Positions 15,367 to 24,496 of a stretch of DNA of 64,000 bases are shown here, piece after piece; positions within the stretch are counted from its first letter, which is position 1; every line of letters begins with the position of its first letter. The position numbers and the translations under genes are program-made. Location of the stretch: NCBI RefSeq assembly GCF_018531465.1, contig NZ_JAHDTF010000002.1, positions 248,001 to 312,000 on the forward strand. The letters run 5' to 3'. This DNA comes from Sphaerisporangium fuscum (GTDB lineage: Bacteria; Actinomycetota; Actinomycetes; Streptosporangiales; Streptosporangiaceae). The notes beneath the pieces are model-generated. The model ran no database searches. It was not told where the DNA came from and was given only the letters and a program-made list of their open reading frames with translations.

Positions 15367-16608
15367 TCAGGCGGTGACAGGCTGCGCCTGAGCCTGGTCG
15401 GCCGAGGCGCGGCAGCCGTCCCACAGCGCGGTGAGCGCCGTCGCGGCCAGCACCCGCACGCCGGCGCCGATGCAGCGCTCGTCGACGTCGAAGGTGCCCT
15501 GGTGGATGTCGACGTGGTCGGTGCTGCCGGGGGTGCGCACGCCGAGCCGGGCGTACGCGCCGGGCACCGACTCGAGGTACCAGCCGAAGTCCTCACCGCC
15601 GAGGGACTGCGGGGTGGGGACCGCGGCCTCGACGCCGAGCACCTGGCCCGCGGCGTCGCGGAGCATGTCGACGCTGGTCTCCTCGTTGATGGTGGGCGGC
15701 ACGCCGCGGACGTAGTTCATCTCGGCCTCGACGCCGTAGGCCATGGCCACCGAGTCGAGCAGCGACTTGAACAGATCGGGGGCCTCGTGCCAGGCCTGCT
15801 CGTCGAGGCAGCGGATCGTGCCCTCGGCGACGCCGTCGTCGGGGATGGCGTTGGCGACCGAGCCGGCCTGGACCCTGCCCCACACCAGCGACAGCGACGA
15901 GCGCGGGTCGACGCGCCGGCTGAGCGCGGCGGGAAGCTCGGTGACGATCTTGGCGAGGGCGAAGACGAGGTCGGCGGTCAGGTGGGGACGGGCGGTGTGG
16001 CCGCCGGGCCCCGCGACACGGACGCTCACCTTGTCGCAGGCCCCGGTGATCGGGCCGACGCGCAGGCCGAGCTGACCGACCTCCAGGCGCGGATCGCAGT
16101 GCAGGCCGAAGATGCGGTCGACGCCGCTGATGCCGCCGGCCTCCAGCACCTTCAGGGCGCCGCCCGGCATGACCTCCTCGGCGGGCTGGAAGATCAGGCG
16201 GACACGCCCGGGGAGCAGCCCCGCCGCGGCCTGCCCGGCGAGGAACAGGCCGGTGCCGAGGACGATGGTGGTGTGGACGTCGTGGCCGCACGCGTGGCAC
16301 ACACCGGGGACGGTCGAACGGTAGGGGACGTCCTTCTCGTCGGGCAGGGGCAGCGCGTCGATGTCGGCCCGCAGCGCGACGGTGGGGCCGTCACCGCTGC
16401 CGATGTCGCAGATCAGGCCGGTGCCGCGCGGCAGGGTCGTGGGGACGAGCCCGGCCCGCGTGAGGCGCTCGGCGATGCGCTCGGTCGTGCGGTGCTCCAC
16501 GAAGCCCAGCTCGGGGTGGGCGTGCAGATCGCGGCGGAAGCCGATCAGTGACTCGTCGTGGACCCCCAGGAAAGCGTCGAGTTCCCCCCGCAGATCACGT
16601 GCCGGCAT
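15367..16608 (-). CDS. M20-family amidohydrolase/peptidase
   Basis: A 413-residue metal hydrolase of the M20D type (hippurate hydrolase, IAA-amino-acid hydrolase, carboxypeptidase Ss1 relatives). Metal ligands and the catalytic glutamate are seen in HACGHD (about residue 107), PAEEVMPGG (about 143), a GLHCDP segment, and GGEDF near residue 345. The small dimerisation domain lies between (about 185-300). Expected reaction: hydrolysis of an N-acyl amino acid or similar amide; the exact substrate is not deducible. The ATG at 16608 lies 14 bases inside the end of the upstream ligase gene, so the two are cotranscribed. Confidence 0.88.
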   Translation of the reverse strand: MPARDLRGELDAFLGVHDESLIGFRRDLHAHPELGFVEHRTTERIAERLTRAGLVPTTLPRGTGLICDIGSGDGPTVALRADIDALPLPDEKDVPYRSTVPGVCHACGHDVHTTIVLGTGLFLAGQAAAGLLPGRVRLIFQPAEEVMPGGALKVLEAGGISGVDRIFGLHCDPRLEVGQLGLRVGPITGACDKVSVRVAGPGGHTARPHLTADLVFALAKIVTELPAALSRRVDPRSSLSLVWGRVQAGSVANAIPDDGVAEGTIRCLDEQAWHEAPDLFKSLLDSVAMAYGVEAEMNYVRGVPPTINEETSVDMLRDAAGQVLGVEAAVPTPQSLGGEDFGWYLESVPGAYARLGVRTPGSTDHVDIHQGTFDVDERCIGAGVRVLAATALTALWDGCRASADQAQAQPVTA

Positions 16609-17779
16609 GGCCTATCGCCCCGTTCGACGTCGTTCTCAAAGTTGTGGTTATGAAGCGGTCGTCCGCCAGCTCGGCGATCGTCGCGTCCACGACGTCGTCG
16701 AGGGTGCCGCCTCCGGAAACGATCGCCCGCTGGCGTTCGCAGGAGTTGCCCTGCTCCACCACGTCGGACACGACCGCCAGCTCGTCGGCACAGCCGAGCC
16801 GCTCGGCCATCGGCGCGAGCTCGCGCGTCAGCTCGTACAGCAGGTCACGCATGGGCGCGGTCGAACCGTGGTCGTCGGTGATGACCATGGCGTCCAGCCC
16901 GTACCGCGTGGCCCGCCACTTGTTGTCGCGTACGACCCACGGCGCGGGGTGCGGCAGCCGGTACCCGCGGTCCAGCTGCTGGTCGAACTGCTGCACCAGG
17001 CACTGCGACAACGCCGTCACCATCCCGACCTCCCGTAGGGTCGGTATACCGTCGAACATTCGAATCTCAATCGTGCCGAAGTCGGGGTGGGGTCGAATGT
17101 CCCACCACACCTCTTTGATGCTCTTGATGGTCCCCGCGCGCTTCAGGGTGTCCATGTACTCCTCGAACTCCGCCCAGTCGGCCAGCATCTGCGGTGGTCC
17201 CGCGGTCGGCAGGGCGCCGAAGACGACGGCCCGGCTGGAGGCGAGCCCTGTGTCTTGGCCGCCCCAGTACGGGCTGGAGGCCGTCAGCGCGAGGAAATGC
17301 GGCAGGTAGGCCGCAAGTGCGTTGACGATGGGGATGACTTTATCCCTATGGCGGACCCCGACGTGGACATGTACGCCAAATGTTTGGATACGCCATGCCA
17401 GCCACTGCATTTGCTCGACCAGCTCGGTGTACCTCTGGACGGGCGCGTAGACGGCCTCGCGCCAGTCGCTGATGGCGTGGGTGCCCGTACAGGCCAGGGC
17501 CATGCCGCGCGGCTCCACCGCCTCGCGCAGGCGGTCGATGGTGCGCTTGAGGTCCTGGACGGCCTCGTCCGCCGTGTGGCAGACGTCGGTGATTATCTCG
17601 AGCTGGGACTGCATCAACTCGTGCATGACCTTCGGCCGCGGGACCTCGCTCAGCTCGGGAACGTCCTCGAGCACGTAGCGTGCGTCCTGCCGGAGCCGGC
17701 GTGTGCGCGTGTCGACAAGCTGGAGTTCCCATTCGACGCCCAGTGTCGGGCCGCGCGAAGGATTGAACTCGATTGTCAC
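16595..17779 (-). CDS. Carboxylate-amine ligase, glutamate-cysteine ligase 2 family (YbdK/EgtA type)
   Basis: A 394-residue ATP-dependent ligase of the GCS2 family. Landmarks are GVEWELQLVD near the N-terminus, TFGVHVHVG around residue 133 and GTIEIRMFDG around 230. Family members join glutamate to cysteine (in ergothioneine biosynthesis, EgtA) or have weak glutamate-cysteine ligase activity (YbdK). No other ergothioneine genes are nearby, so I keep the general name. GTG 17779 is chosen for GGAGG 6 nt upstream and because the conserved region begins within 15 residues. It overlaps the M20 hydrolase gene by 14 bases. Confidence 0.88.
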   Translation of the reverse strand: MTIEFNPSRGPTLGVEWELQLVDTRTRRLRQDARYVLEDVPELSEVPRPKVMHELMQSQLEIITDVCHTADEAVQDLKRTIDRLREAVEPRGMALACTGTHAISDWREAVYAPVQRYTELVEQMQWLAWRIQTFGVHVHVGVRHRDKVIPIVNALAAYLPHFLALTASSPYWGGQDTGLASSRAVVFGALPTAGPPQMLADWAEFEEYMDTLKRAGTIKSIKEVWWDIRPHPDFGTIEIRMFDGIPTLREVGMVTALSQCLVQQFDQQLDRGYRLPHPAPWVVRDNKWRATRYGLDAMVITDDHGSTAPMRDLLYELTRELAPMAERLGCADELAVVSDVVEQGNSCERQRAIVSGGGTLDDVVDATIAELADDRFITTTLRTTSNGAIGHAGT

Positions 17780-17968
17780 AGCACGCCTCCAAGGCAATGG
17801 TCTCAGGCTGAGTTTCCGCCCATAGGCGGAATCAGCCAACCCGTACGGTCACCCCTGTACGCCCTGACTTACGGCTGTTCGCGGCCGCCAGCAACCAGGA
17901 GATGCCTCCCACACCTGCATGCTCAACCGCAAAACGGTCGTTTACCGTCTCTGCCCGGGAAGGGCGCG

Positions 17969-18181
17969 TTATATGCGACCTTCGCGGCCGGCTCCGCGCC
18001 ACGCACGCCACCCCAGGGCCCCCAGCACCAGGGCGAGGATCAGGTTGACGGCGATCAGGATGCCGTGGACCACGTAGAAGGACGTGGGATGCCCGTCGGC
18101 CAGGTTGAAGCCGAGGTTGATCCACTCAAAGACCATGAAGGCGGCCAGGACCAGGAGGAACCCGGCGACGCGTCGTGTCAT
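17969..18181 (-). CDS. Small membrane protein (SCO4848-like)
   Basis: A 70-residue protein with two hydrophobic segments (about residues 5-25 and 37-60) separated by a short loop (NLGFNLADGHPTSFY). It resembles the SCO4848 family of actinobacterial membrane proteins, whose gene neighbours a D-alanyl-D-alanine carboxypeptidase in Streptomyces, as it does here. The function is unknown. The ATG at 18181 has GGAGG 8 nt upstream; an in-frame ATG at 18196 is possible. It is divergent from the carboxypeptidase gene. Confidence 0.75.
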   Translation of the reverse strand: MTRRVAGFLLVLAAFMVFEWINLGFNLADGHPTSFYVVHGILIAVNLILALVLGALGWRAWRGAGREGRI

Positions 18182-18284
18182 CTTCACCGCCTCCATCGTA
18201 CCGCCGCTTCCTGACCGGCCCCTTCGTGATCTTTGTCGCGTCTTGCCCCACATGAAAACCGACAAAAGCTACGCTGAGTGCCCT

Positions 18285-19409
18285 ATGGGTAAGTACCTGA
18301 CAGCAGCCGGCGCGATCGCGCTGGCCGGAGGACTCACGCTGGTGACCCCGGCGCACGCCCGGGCCGCCGCCGACGACAACACGACGATCGGCGGAGCGCT
18401 GCTGGGACAGCACGGTGTCATCGTCGACGCGGGCGCCAAGAAGCTGCCCAAGACCGAGTCGTCGGCCTTCGTGGTCGCCGACGCCGACACCGGGGAGATC
18501 CTGGCCGCCAAGGACCCCCACGGACGCTTCCTGCCGGCCAGCACGCTGAAGACGCTGACGGCGCTGACCCTCATCCCCCGGCTCGACAAGCGCAAGACCA
18601 TCAAGCCGTCCCTTGACGCCTGCAACGTCGAGGGAAGCGCCGTGGGGCTGACGCAACACAAGATCTACAAGGTCGCCGACCTGTTCCGCGCGCTGATGAT
18701 GGTCTCCGGCAACGACGCCGCCGTGGCGCTGGCCGAGGTCAACGGCGGCCTCGCCCGCACCCTGGCCGACATGAACGCCGAGGCCAAGCGGCTACAGGCG
18801 CTCGACACGGTCGCCAAGACCCCGAACGGCCTGGACAAGCCCGGCCAGAGCAGCTCGGCCTACGACCTGGCGCTGATCGCCCGCGCCGGGCTCGCCAACC
18901 GCGACTTCCGGGAGTACGTGAGCACCAAGCTCGCCGACTTCCCCGCCCCCGAGGGCAAGCACTACCAGATCCAGAACCACAACCGGCTCCTGGGCCGCTA
19001 CCCCGGCATGATCGGGATCAAGAACGGCTGGACCACCAAGGCACTCGGCAGCTTCGTCGGCGCCGCCCGGCGCGACGGGCACACGATGATCGTGGTGGTG
19101 ATGCGGCACGAGGGCTCGTTCTGGCACGAGGTCGAGGACCTGCTCGACTGGGGGTTCGCCGCCCGCGGCCACGTGACGCCGGTCGGCACCCTGGTCAGCC
19201 CGGTCCCCGAGGTCAAGCCCACCAAGCCCGTCGGCGGCCCGCCGTCGGGCGCCCCCGCCGCCCCGGTCAAGCCGGTGGAGGCCGCCCACGACTCTCCGCT
19301 GGTCGGCGTCGGCGCGGGCGTGGTCGCCGTGGCCATGCTCGGCGGCGCCGCCTGGATCGTGTACGGCGTCCGCCGCCGCTCCCGCTCCAACCCGGAGGCC
19401 CAGGCCTAG
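18285..19409 (+). CDS. D-alanyl-D-alanine carboxypeptidase
   Basis: A 374-residue penicillin-binding protein of the S11 type that trims the terminal D-Ala from peptidoglycan stem peptides outside the membrane. A signal peptide ends near residue 27 (PAHARA). The catalytic motifs are STLK (SxxK, about residue 86), SGN (about 142) and KNG in place of the usual KTG (about 246). A Pro/Lys-rich linker and a C-terminal membrane helix followed by RRRSRS anchor it. ATG 18285 begins the signal peptide directly; an ATG at 18252 is an alternative. A terminator follows. Confidence 0.92.
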   Translation: MGKYLTAAGAIALAGGLTLVTPAHARAAADDNTTIGGALLGQHGVIVDAGAKKLPKTESSAFVVADADTGEILAAKDPHGRFLPASTLKTLTALTLIPRLDKRKTIKPSLDACNVEGSAVGLTQHKIYKVADLFRALMMVSGNDAAVALAEVNGGLARTLADMNAEAKRLQALDTVAKTPNGLDKPGQSSSAYDLALIARAGLANRDFREYVSTKLADFPAPEGKHYQIQNHNRLLGRYPGMIGIKNGWTTKALGSFVGAARRDGHTMIVVVMRHEGSFWHEVEDLLDWGFAARGHVTPVGTLVSPVPEVKPTKPVGGPPSGAPAAPVKPVEAAHDSPLVGVGAGVVAVAMLGGAAWIVYGVRRRSRSNPEAQA

Positions 19410-19448
19410 CCTGCTCCCCGGAGGGCCGGAGACCCGGAGGCGCAGGCC

Positions 19449-19480
19449 TGCTCCCCCGGGGCCGGAGTCCCGGGGGAGCA
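19449..19480. terminator. Bidirectional terminator between carboxypeptidase and subtilase genes
   Basis: A 12-bp stem, TGCTCCCCCGGG with CCCGGGGGAGCA, and an 8-base loop. It lies between convergent genes. Confidence 0.75.
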
Positions 19481-19485
19481 CGCGG

Positions 19486-22400
19486 TCAGCGGGCGATCCG
19501 GTAGGCCCGGATGATCGTCTGGTCGACGGTGTTGCCCGAGGTGTCGGTCGACCGGGCACGCAGGGACACGAAACCGTCCGACGATGGATGCCGCAGGAGG
19601 AGCGTGCCCTTACCGCCGGCGCGCACCAGGTTCGCCGGCTGCCAGGTGGCGCCGTCGTCGTAGGACACCTCCACCGAGAGGTCCCGCACCGGGCCGGCGG
19701 CCGAGCCAGGCTGAACGTCCACGGTCAGCGGTACGGCGAAGGTCCTGCCCGCCGGCGCGGTGTTGTTCCGGTCGAGGTCGGGGGTGAACCGGACCACCGA
19801 CAACGGCAGGGCCGTCCTCGTACCGTCCCGGCCCGCGGCGGAGCGGAACGTCCAGGCGACCGAGGTGCGGGTGGACAGCGGAAAACCGGCTCCGCGTTCG
19901 GCCTCGGCCACCAGGCGGTAGGCCGCGTCCTCAGGCGGCACTTCCGTCAACACGAACGAGAACGGCTGGTCGGTCACGAGCTTGCCGTCACGGTAGAGGG
20001 CGACGTGCTCTTTCGTCGTCGTCGAGATTCCGGTGTGCCCGGCCCTGTCGCCGTAAAGTGCCGGCTGAGCTGTGATCACGTTCCCGGTGCGGGTGACGGC
20101 AGGGGCGTCCAGACCGACGACGAGGGACGGTCCGAAGACCCCGCGGTTCCACTTCTCGGTGTAGGTTCGCCCCGCGTCGTACCGGGTCGCCGACGATTCC
20201 AGGATCGCCATGTCGTCGGGGCCGGACTCGAAGAATCCGCTCTTCCAGCGGATCCCGCCGTCGGTGTTGACGTACTCCGTGTGCGTGAAGGGCGGATGGA
20301 AATCCGTCAGGTACTCGTTGCCGAAGAACCAGTCGTCGGCAGGCCACGCGAAGCTCCCCACCTCGCCGAGCGCGCCGGCCTGGTGCACGGCGTAGTCCCT
20401 GCGTACCGTCGCCAGTTCCTTCCGGTCGACGTTCTTGGTGAAGCCCGCCGGCAGCCCGCCGGGGAGGAACCATGCCAGCCTGTAGGCGGACGGGCTGCCG
20501 TCCTGGCCGCCGTCCGGCGCGGGCGTGAACCACTGCCCGCCGATCTTGGTGACGACGTCGTACTTGCGGGCAGGGCCGAGTTGCGCGATGAAGCGCCGGT
20601 CGAACGAATCGGCGGTGAAGCCGTTGAAGAACTTGAGGCCGTCGAGGAACTCACCGCCGTATGTCAACTCGCTGAACAAGGAGAGCGCGGACGTGTCGGG
20701 TGCGCCAACGGACACCGGGCGGCCGAGGCGCGTGTCGAGCACCACCGTTTGCGAGGAGTTCAGGTCCAGGCCCGGATGGACGAGCATGGTGGTCCCCTGG
20801 TCGTCGACGGTCCTGCTGTCGATCACGTACTTCCCCTTGGGGAGCCGAAGGGTGATCGTGCTGTCGCCGCTCTCGACGTCCACGGCGTAGGCGTCCCGCC
20901 ATTTCACGTCGGTCCTGAGGACAGAGATGAGATCGCCAGGTGACGGCTTACCCGAACGGTCGAGGTGCTCCAGCGTCAGGTCGTAGCTCTCCACCTCCTG
21001 CTCGACCCCCAGCGGCGTCGCGACGGACGCTCCGCCGTCCCCTGTCGCCTCCAGGTAGCCGCCGATGAATCCCTCCGGGATGTTCCCGCGGGTGTCGGCG
21101 GTGACGGACGCCTCGGCCTCGCCGCCGGCCGGCACGGTCACCGTGTCCGGGGTCACCGAAAACAGCGACGCCGGCAGCGGCTTGCCGTTCCCGTCGATCG
21201 CCCGCGTCGTCAGCCGGAGCGTCACCGGGGCGGAGCCCGCGTTGCGGTAGGTCACCTTCCTGGTGATCGGCTGGTCGTCGGTGTGCGGCCACGCCTGGCG
21301 GCCGAAGCTCAGCCCGCCCGGTTCGGCCGTCACCGACTGGGTGATCGCGCGCGCCACGTCCACCCGGCCCGATCCCTGGGCGAAGACGCCGATGGCCGGG
21401 TTGGGCCGCGCGCTCGCCATCAGCGCCGACTTCAGGGCGCCCGGCTTCCAGTCGGGGTGCTCCCCCGCGAGGATCGCGGCCGATCCGCTGACATGCGGGG
21501 TGGCCATCGAGGTGCCGGACATGACCGTGTAGGACCCTTCACCCTCGGAGTCCTTGCCGCGCGCCGCCTGGATGTCCACGCCCGGCGCGGTGATGTCGGG
21601 CTTCAGCCCCGAGTCCCCGGCGCGGGGGCCTCGGCTGGAGAAGACCGCGAGGGCGTCGGACTTGTCCACGGCGCCCACCGTCAGCGCCGCGTCGGCGCTT
21701 CCGGGCGAGGAAATGGTCCGATCCTGGCCGTTGTTGCCTGCGGCGACCACGAAGAGGGTGCCGTACCGCTCGGTCAGCGTCTGGACGGCCTCCTCCAGCG
21801 GGTCGAGGCCGGGGGTGTCGTCGTGGCCCAGGCTGAGGTTGACCACCTTGGCCCCCTGCTCGGCGGCCCACTGCATCCCGGCCAGGATCGACGAGTCCGC
21901 ACACGAGCGCGACGCGCACACCTTGCCGTCCAGCAGCGTGGCGTCGGGGGCGACGCCGCGGTACCTGCCGCCGGAGGCCGCGCCGCTGCCCGCGATCGTC
22001 GATGCCACGTGCGTGCCGTGCCCGACCACGTCGCGCGCGTCGGGGGCGTCGGTGAAGTTCGCCCGCGCGGCCACCTTGCCGGCCAGGTCGGGATGGGTGT
22101 CGTCCACGCCGGTGTCCAGGACCGCGACCTTGACCCCCGTGCCGGTGTATCCCTTCGCCCAGGCTTCGGGCGCGCCGATCTGCTTGACGCTGACGTCCAG
22201 CGACAGCTCGGCCTTTCCGTCCAGCCAGACCTTCGCCGACGGCGCGGCCAGGGCTCGGGAGGCCGAGCCGCCCGTGAGGTCCTTCCAGAAGCGGGCGCCG
22301 TCGGCCTTGTTCTCCCGTACGGCGACGCCGTCGACGGCGGGCAGGTCCCGGGCGACCTGCGCGGTCAGCTGCGACCGCAGCTTTGCCGCCCCGCCGGCAC

Positions 22401-22812
22401 CGGTCATGATCAGCGGCAGGTCCGCCCGCCGGTCGTCGTAGCCGGACTCCAGCAGCGTGGTCACGTCGAACAGCCGCGGGTCCAGGCGGTCCTGGCGTAA
22501 CAGCGGGAGCGCGTCGCCGGGCACCACGCGCAGCCGTCCGGCGATCTCCCGGACGGCGAAGGTGACGCCCTCCCGCCCCTTGGCCGGGGTCACCTGGGCG
22601 CCGTGCCCGAAGACCGTCACCCGGTCCCCCGTGATCAGCGTGACGGTGCGCCTCTGCCCGGCCGCCGGCGTGTCCACGGGGCCTGCGATCCGTACGGGAC
22701 CCGGCGATGCCGTCCGGGCGGCGCCGGCCGTAGCGGGTGTGTGCTCGGTGCCGGCGACCAGCAGCGCGGCGGCGAGCAGGACGGTGGCGGAGCCCCGTCG
22801 CGTGGCGGTCAC
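19486..22812 (-). CDS. Secreted subtilisin-like serine protease (S8)
   Basis: A 1108-residue exported protease. A signal peptide covers about residues 1-30 and a propeptide runs to about 210. The S8 catalytic domain has the Asp in VAVLDTGVDDTHPDL (about 233), the His in GHGTHVAS (about 265) and the Ser in SGTSMATPHVSG (about 432). The long C-terminal region (about 490-1108) is beta-rich, with Ig/fibronectin-like stretches, and may bind substrate or the cell wall. It overlaps the preceding membrane-protein gene by four bases (ATGA), placing it third in an ECF sigma operon. Hence it is probably induced by envelope or nutrient signals. Confidence 0.92.
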   Translation of the reverse strand: MTATRRGSATVLLAAALLVAGTEHTPATAGAARTASPGPVRIAGPVDTPAAGQRRTVTLITGDRVTVFGHGAQVTPAKGREGVTFAVREIAGRLRVVPGDALPLLRQDRLDPRLFDVTTLLESGYDDRRADLPLIMTGAGGAAKLRSQLTAQVARDLPAVDGVAVRENKADGARFWKDLTGGSASRALAAPSAKVWLDGKAELSLDVSVKQIGAPEAWAKGYTGTGVKVAVLDTGVDDTHPDLAGKVAARANFTDAPDARDVVGHGTHVASTIAGSGAASGGRYRGVAPDATLLDGKVCASRSCADSSILAGMQWAAEQGAKVVNLSLGHDDTPGLDPLEEAVQTLTERYGTLFVVAAGNNGQDRTISSPGSADAALTVGAVDKSDALAVFSSRGPRAGDSGLKPDITAPGVDIQAARGKDSEGEGSYTVMSGTSMATPHVSGSAAILAGEHPDWKPGALKSALMASARPNPAIGVFAQGSGRVDVARAITQSVTAEPGGLSFGRQAWPHTDDQPITRKVTYRNAGSAPVTLRLTTRAIDGNGKPLPASLFSVTPDTVTVPAGGEAEASVTADTRGNIPEGFIGGYLEATGDGGASVATPLGVEQEVESYDLTLEHLDRSGKPSPGDLISVLRTDVKWRDAYAVDVESGDSTITLRLPKGKYVIDSRTVDDQGTTMLVHPGLDLNSSQTVVLDTRLGRPVSVGAPDTSALSLFSELTYGGEFLDGLKFFNGFTADSFDRRFIAQLGPARKYDVVTKIGGQWFTPAPDGGQDGSPSAYRLAWFLPGGLPAGFTKNVDRKELATVRRDYAVHQAGALGEVGSFAWPADDWFFGNEYLTDFHPPFTHTEYVNTDGGIRWKSGFFESGPDDMAILESSATRYDAGRTYTEKWNRGVFGPSLVVGLDAPAVTRTGNVITAQPALYGDRAGHTGISTTTKEHVALYRDGKLVTDQPFSFVLTEVPPEDAAYRLVAEAERGAGFPLSTRTSVAWTFRSAAGRDGTRTALPLSVVRFTPDLDRNNTAPAGRTFAVPLTVDVQPGSAAGPVRDLSVEVSYDDGATWQPANLVRAGGKGTLLLRHPSSDGFVSLRARSTDTSGNTVDQTIIRAYRIAR

Positions 22813-23762
22813 GGGGTCTCCCCCGGCTTGTCGACGATGCCGGAGGCCAGGACGGAGAAGCCGAAGGTCCTGTCGGCCGTCACGGTTTTCATACCGAGGT
22901 AGTGGTAGTCGCCGGGGTCCAAGATCGTGTAAATCCTGCCCGCCGCTCCCGCGTCGAACACGACGCCGATCCCCTTACGGCCCTCCATCGTCGTCGCGTT
23001 CTCATCGATCTGGATGTTCGGGATCTTCGCCATCGCCCGGTACATCACCGCGGCCTTGTCCGGCGGAATGATCGGACCGTACTCCATGTACCACTGGAGG
23101 GCCGCGTACGCTTCGACGTCCTTTTCGCTGCCCTCGGGGCAGGGCGTCTGCTCCCCGCAGATGACGCGGCCGAATCGCATGCCGTCCGCGTCGTCCCGGA
23201 AGTAGTCCAGCATCGCGTCCGGGTCCGAGGGAAGGTCTTCTATCCTCCGCTGGGTCTTGGCCGGGTTCATCGGCCCCTTCTCCCCCGGTCCGATCTTGAG
23301 CTTGCCGTGCCACTCCCGGACGGCCTCCCGGCTGCCGTCCATCCGGATCCACTGCTCCCAGACCGGATTGATCGGGAGGTCCTGCGTCTGCTTGACGTAG
23401 TACCACTGGTCCGGCCGCCACTTGACGATCTTGGTTTGCTCGGCGACCAGAGCCGCCTTCTCCAGCACCGACGCGGCGCTGACCGCCGCGGTGGTCGCGG
23501 GAGGCCGGGGCACGGCCGGTGTCCCCGCCCCACCGTCCAGCCGGGTCAGGGTGACGGTCACGGCGGCCGCCAAGCCGAGAGCCCCGGCCAGGGTCAGTCC
23601 CCAGCGCAGCCGGGCCATCGGGCGCACCGGCCTCAGCCGGACGGCGGCGGGTGCGCCGGACCCGCCGCGGATCTCGGCGAGCAGCCGGTTCCTTTCCGCG
23701 TCCAGGTCCGTCTGCGGAGGGACACCCTCTCGCAGCCGGTTGAGCATGGTCATCTCATCCAC
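22809..23762 (-). CDS. CU044_5270-family membrane-anchored protein
   Basis: A 317-residue protein with an N-terminal cytoplasmic stretch of about 50 residues (MLNRLREGVPPQTDLDAERNRLLAEI-like), one membrane helix at about 53-75 (WGLTLAGALGLAAAVTVTL), and an extracellular domain of about 230 residues with WYYVKQTQ and YHYLGMKT segments. This is the layout of CU044_5270-type proteins that follow ECF sigma genes in Streptosporangiales. Position and topology suggest an anti-sigma-like sensor, but no zinc motif is present and that role is only inferred. Its start lies 8 bases inside the sigma gene and its stop overlaps the protease gene. Confidence 0.75.
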   Translation of the reverse strand: MDEMTMLNRLREGVPPQTDLDAERNRLLAEIRGGSGAPAAVRLRPVRPMARLRWGLTLAGALGLAAAVTVTLTRLDGGAGTPAVPRPPATTAAVSAASVLEKAALVAEQTKIVKWRPDQWYYVKQTQDLPINPVWEQWIRMDGSREAVREWHGKLKIGPGEKGPMNPAKTQRRIEDLPSDPDAMLDYFRDDADGMRFGRVICGEQTPCPEGSEKDVEAYAALQWYMEYGPIIPPDKAAVMYRAMAKIPNIQIDENATTMEGRKGIGVVFDAGAAGRIYTILDPGDYHYLGMKTVTADRTFGFSVLASGIVDKPGETP

Positions 23763-24378
23763 GGTCGAACTCCTCGTTCACGGCGGTCGGATCCATGTCG
23801 CCGAGCGCCCGGCGCAGCTTCTTCCGAGCCCGGTTCACCCGCGAGCGCACCGTCCCCACGGCCACGCCCAGCGATCGGGCCGCGTCCTCGTAGGTGAGCT
23901 CGCCCCAGGTGACCAGCAGCAGCGCGTCGCGGTGCCCGTCGGGCAGGCCGGCGAGGGCGGTGGCGAGCCTGCCGCGCGCCGCGCCCACGGCCACCCGCTG
24001 GTCGACCCGGTCGGTGAACGGCTCCATGACGGGGTCGGCACCGGTGCGGCTGAGTGCGCGGTACTGGTTGATCTCGTCGCGGCGGTGCCTGCCGATGAGG
24101 TTGGTCGCGATGCCGTACAACCATGGCCGCGCGTCACCGTAGGCCAGGTCGTACGACGCCCGCCGGCGGAACGCCACGACGAAGGTCTCCGCCACGATGT
24201 CCTCGGCCGGCTCGATCCCGAGCCGGCGGACGACGTACCGCTTCAGCGCGGAGGCGTGGCGGGTGAACAGCGCGGCGAACTCTTCGGGCTCGTGCCGGGA
24301 ACGTGCGATCACCTCGGCGTCGTCGGCCGCCGCGGCGGCCACGGGCGCGGCGAACGCAGGCCGGCTCTGTTGTCGCAT
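23755..24378 (-). CDS. ECF RNA polymerase sigma factor
   Basis: A 207-residue sigma-70 family protein. Region 2 is at about 30-95 (FTRHASALKRYVVRRLGIEPAEDIVAETFVVAFRR, then WLYGIATNLIGRHRR). Region 4 is at about 140-190, with an ALLLVTWGELTYEDAARSLGVAVGTVRSRVNRAR helix-turn-helix. It would direct RNA polymerase to its own regulon, probably including this operon. The ATG at 24378 has AAAGG 7 nt upstream. The next gene, a membrane-anchored protein, overlaps by 8 bases and the secreted protease follows. Confidence 0.92.
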   Translation of the reverse strand: MRQQSRPAFAAPVAAAAADDAEVIARSRHEPEEFAALFTRHASALKRYVVRRLGIEPAEDIVAETFVVAFRRRASYDLAYGDARPWLYGIATNLIGRHRRDEINQYRALSRTGADPVMEPFTDRVDQRVAVGAARGRLATALAGLPDGHRDALLLVTWGELTYEDAARSLGVAVGTVRSRVNRARKKLRRALGDMDPTAVNEEFDRG

Positions 24379-24496
24379 CTACATGCCTTTCGGGTGTCGG
24401 CAGTGACGCGTGTGATTGCCGCGAGTCCGGTGCGCGGTTCCCGCTTGGAGCGGAAATCTTCCCGCGGGCGCCCGGCGGACCGGCGAGCCGGGAGGG

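Noticed and set aside
14005-16551. 848-codon open frame on the plus strand
   Set aside because: It is a shadow of the BMP lipoprotein and M20 hydrolase genes on the other strand, which have clear motifs, start signals and codon bias.
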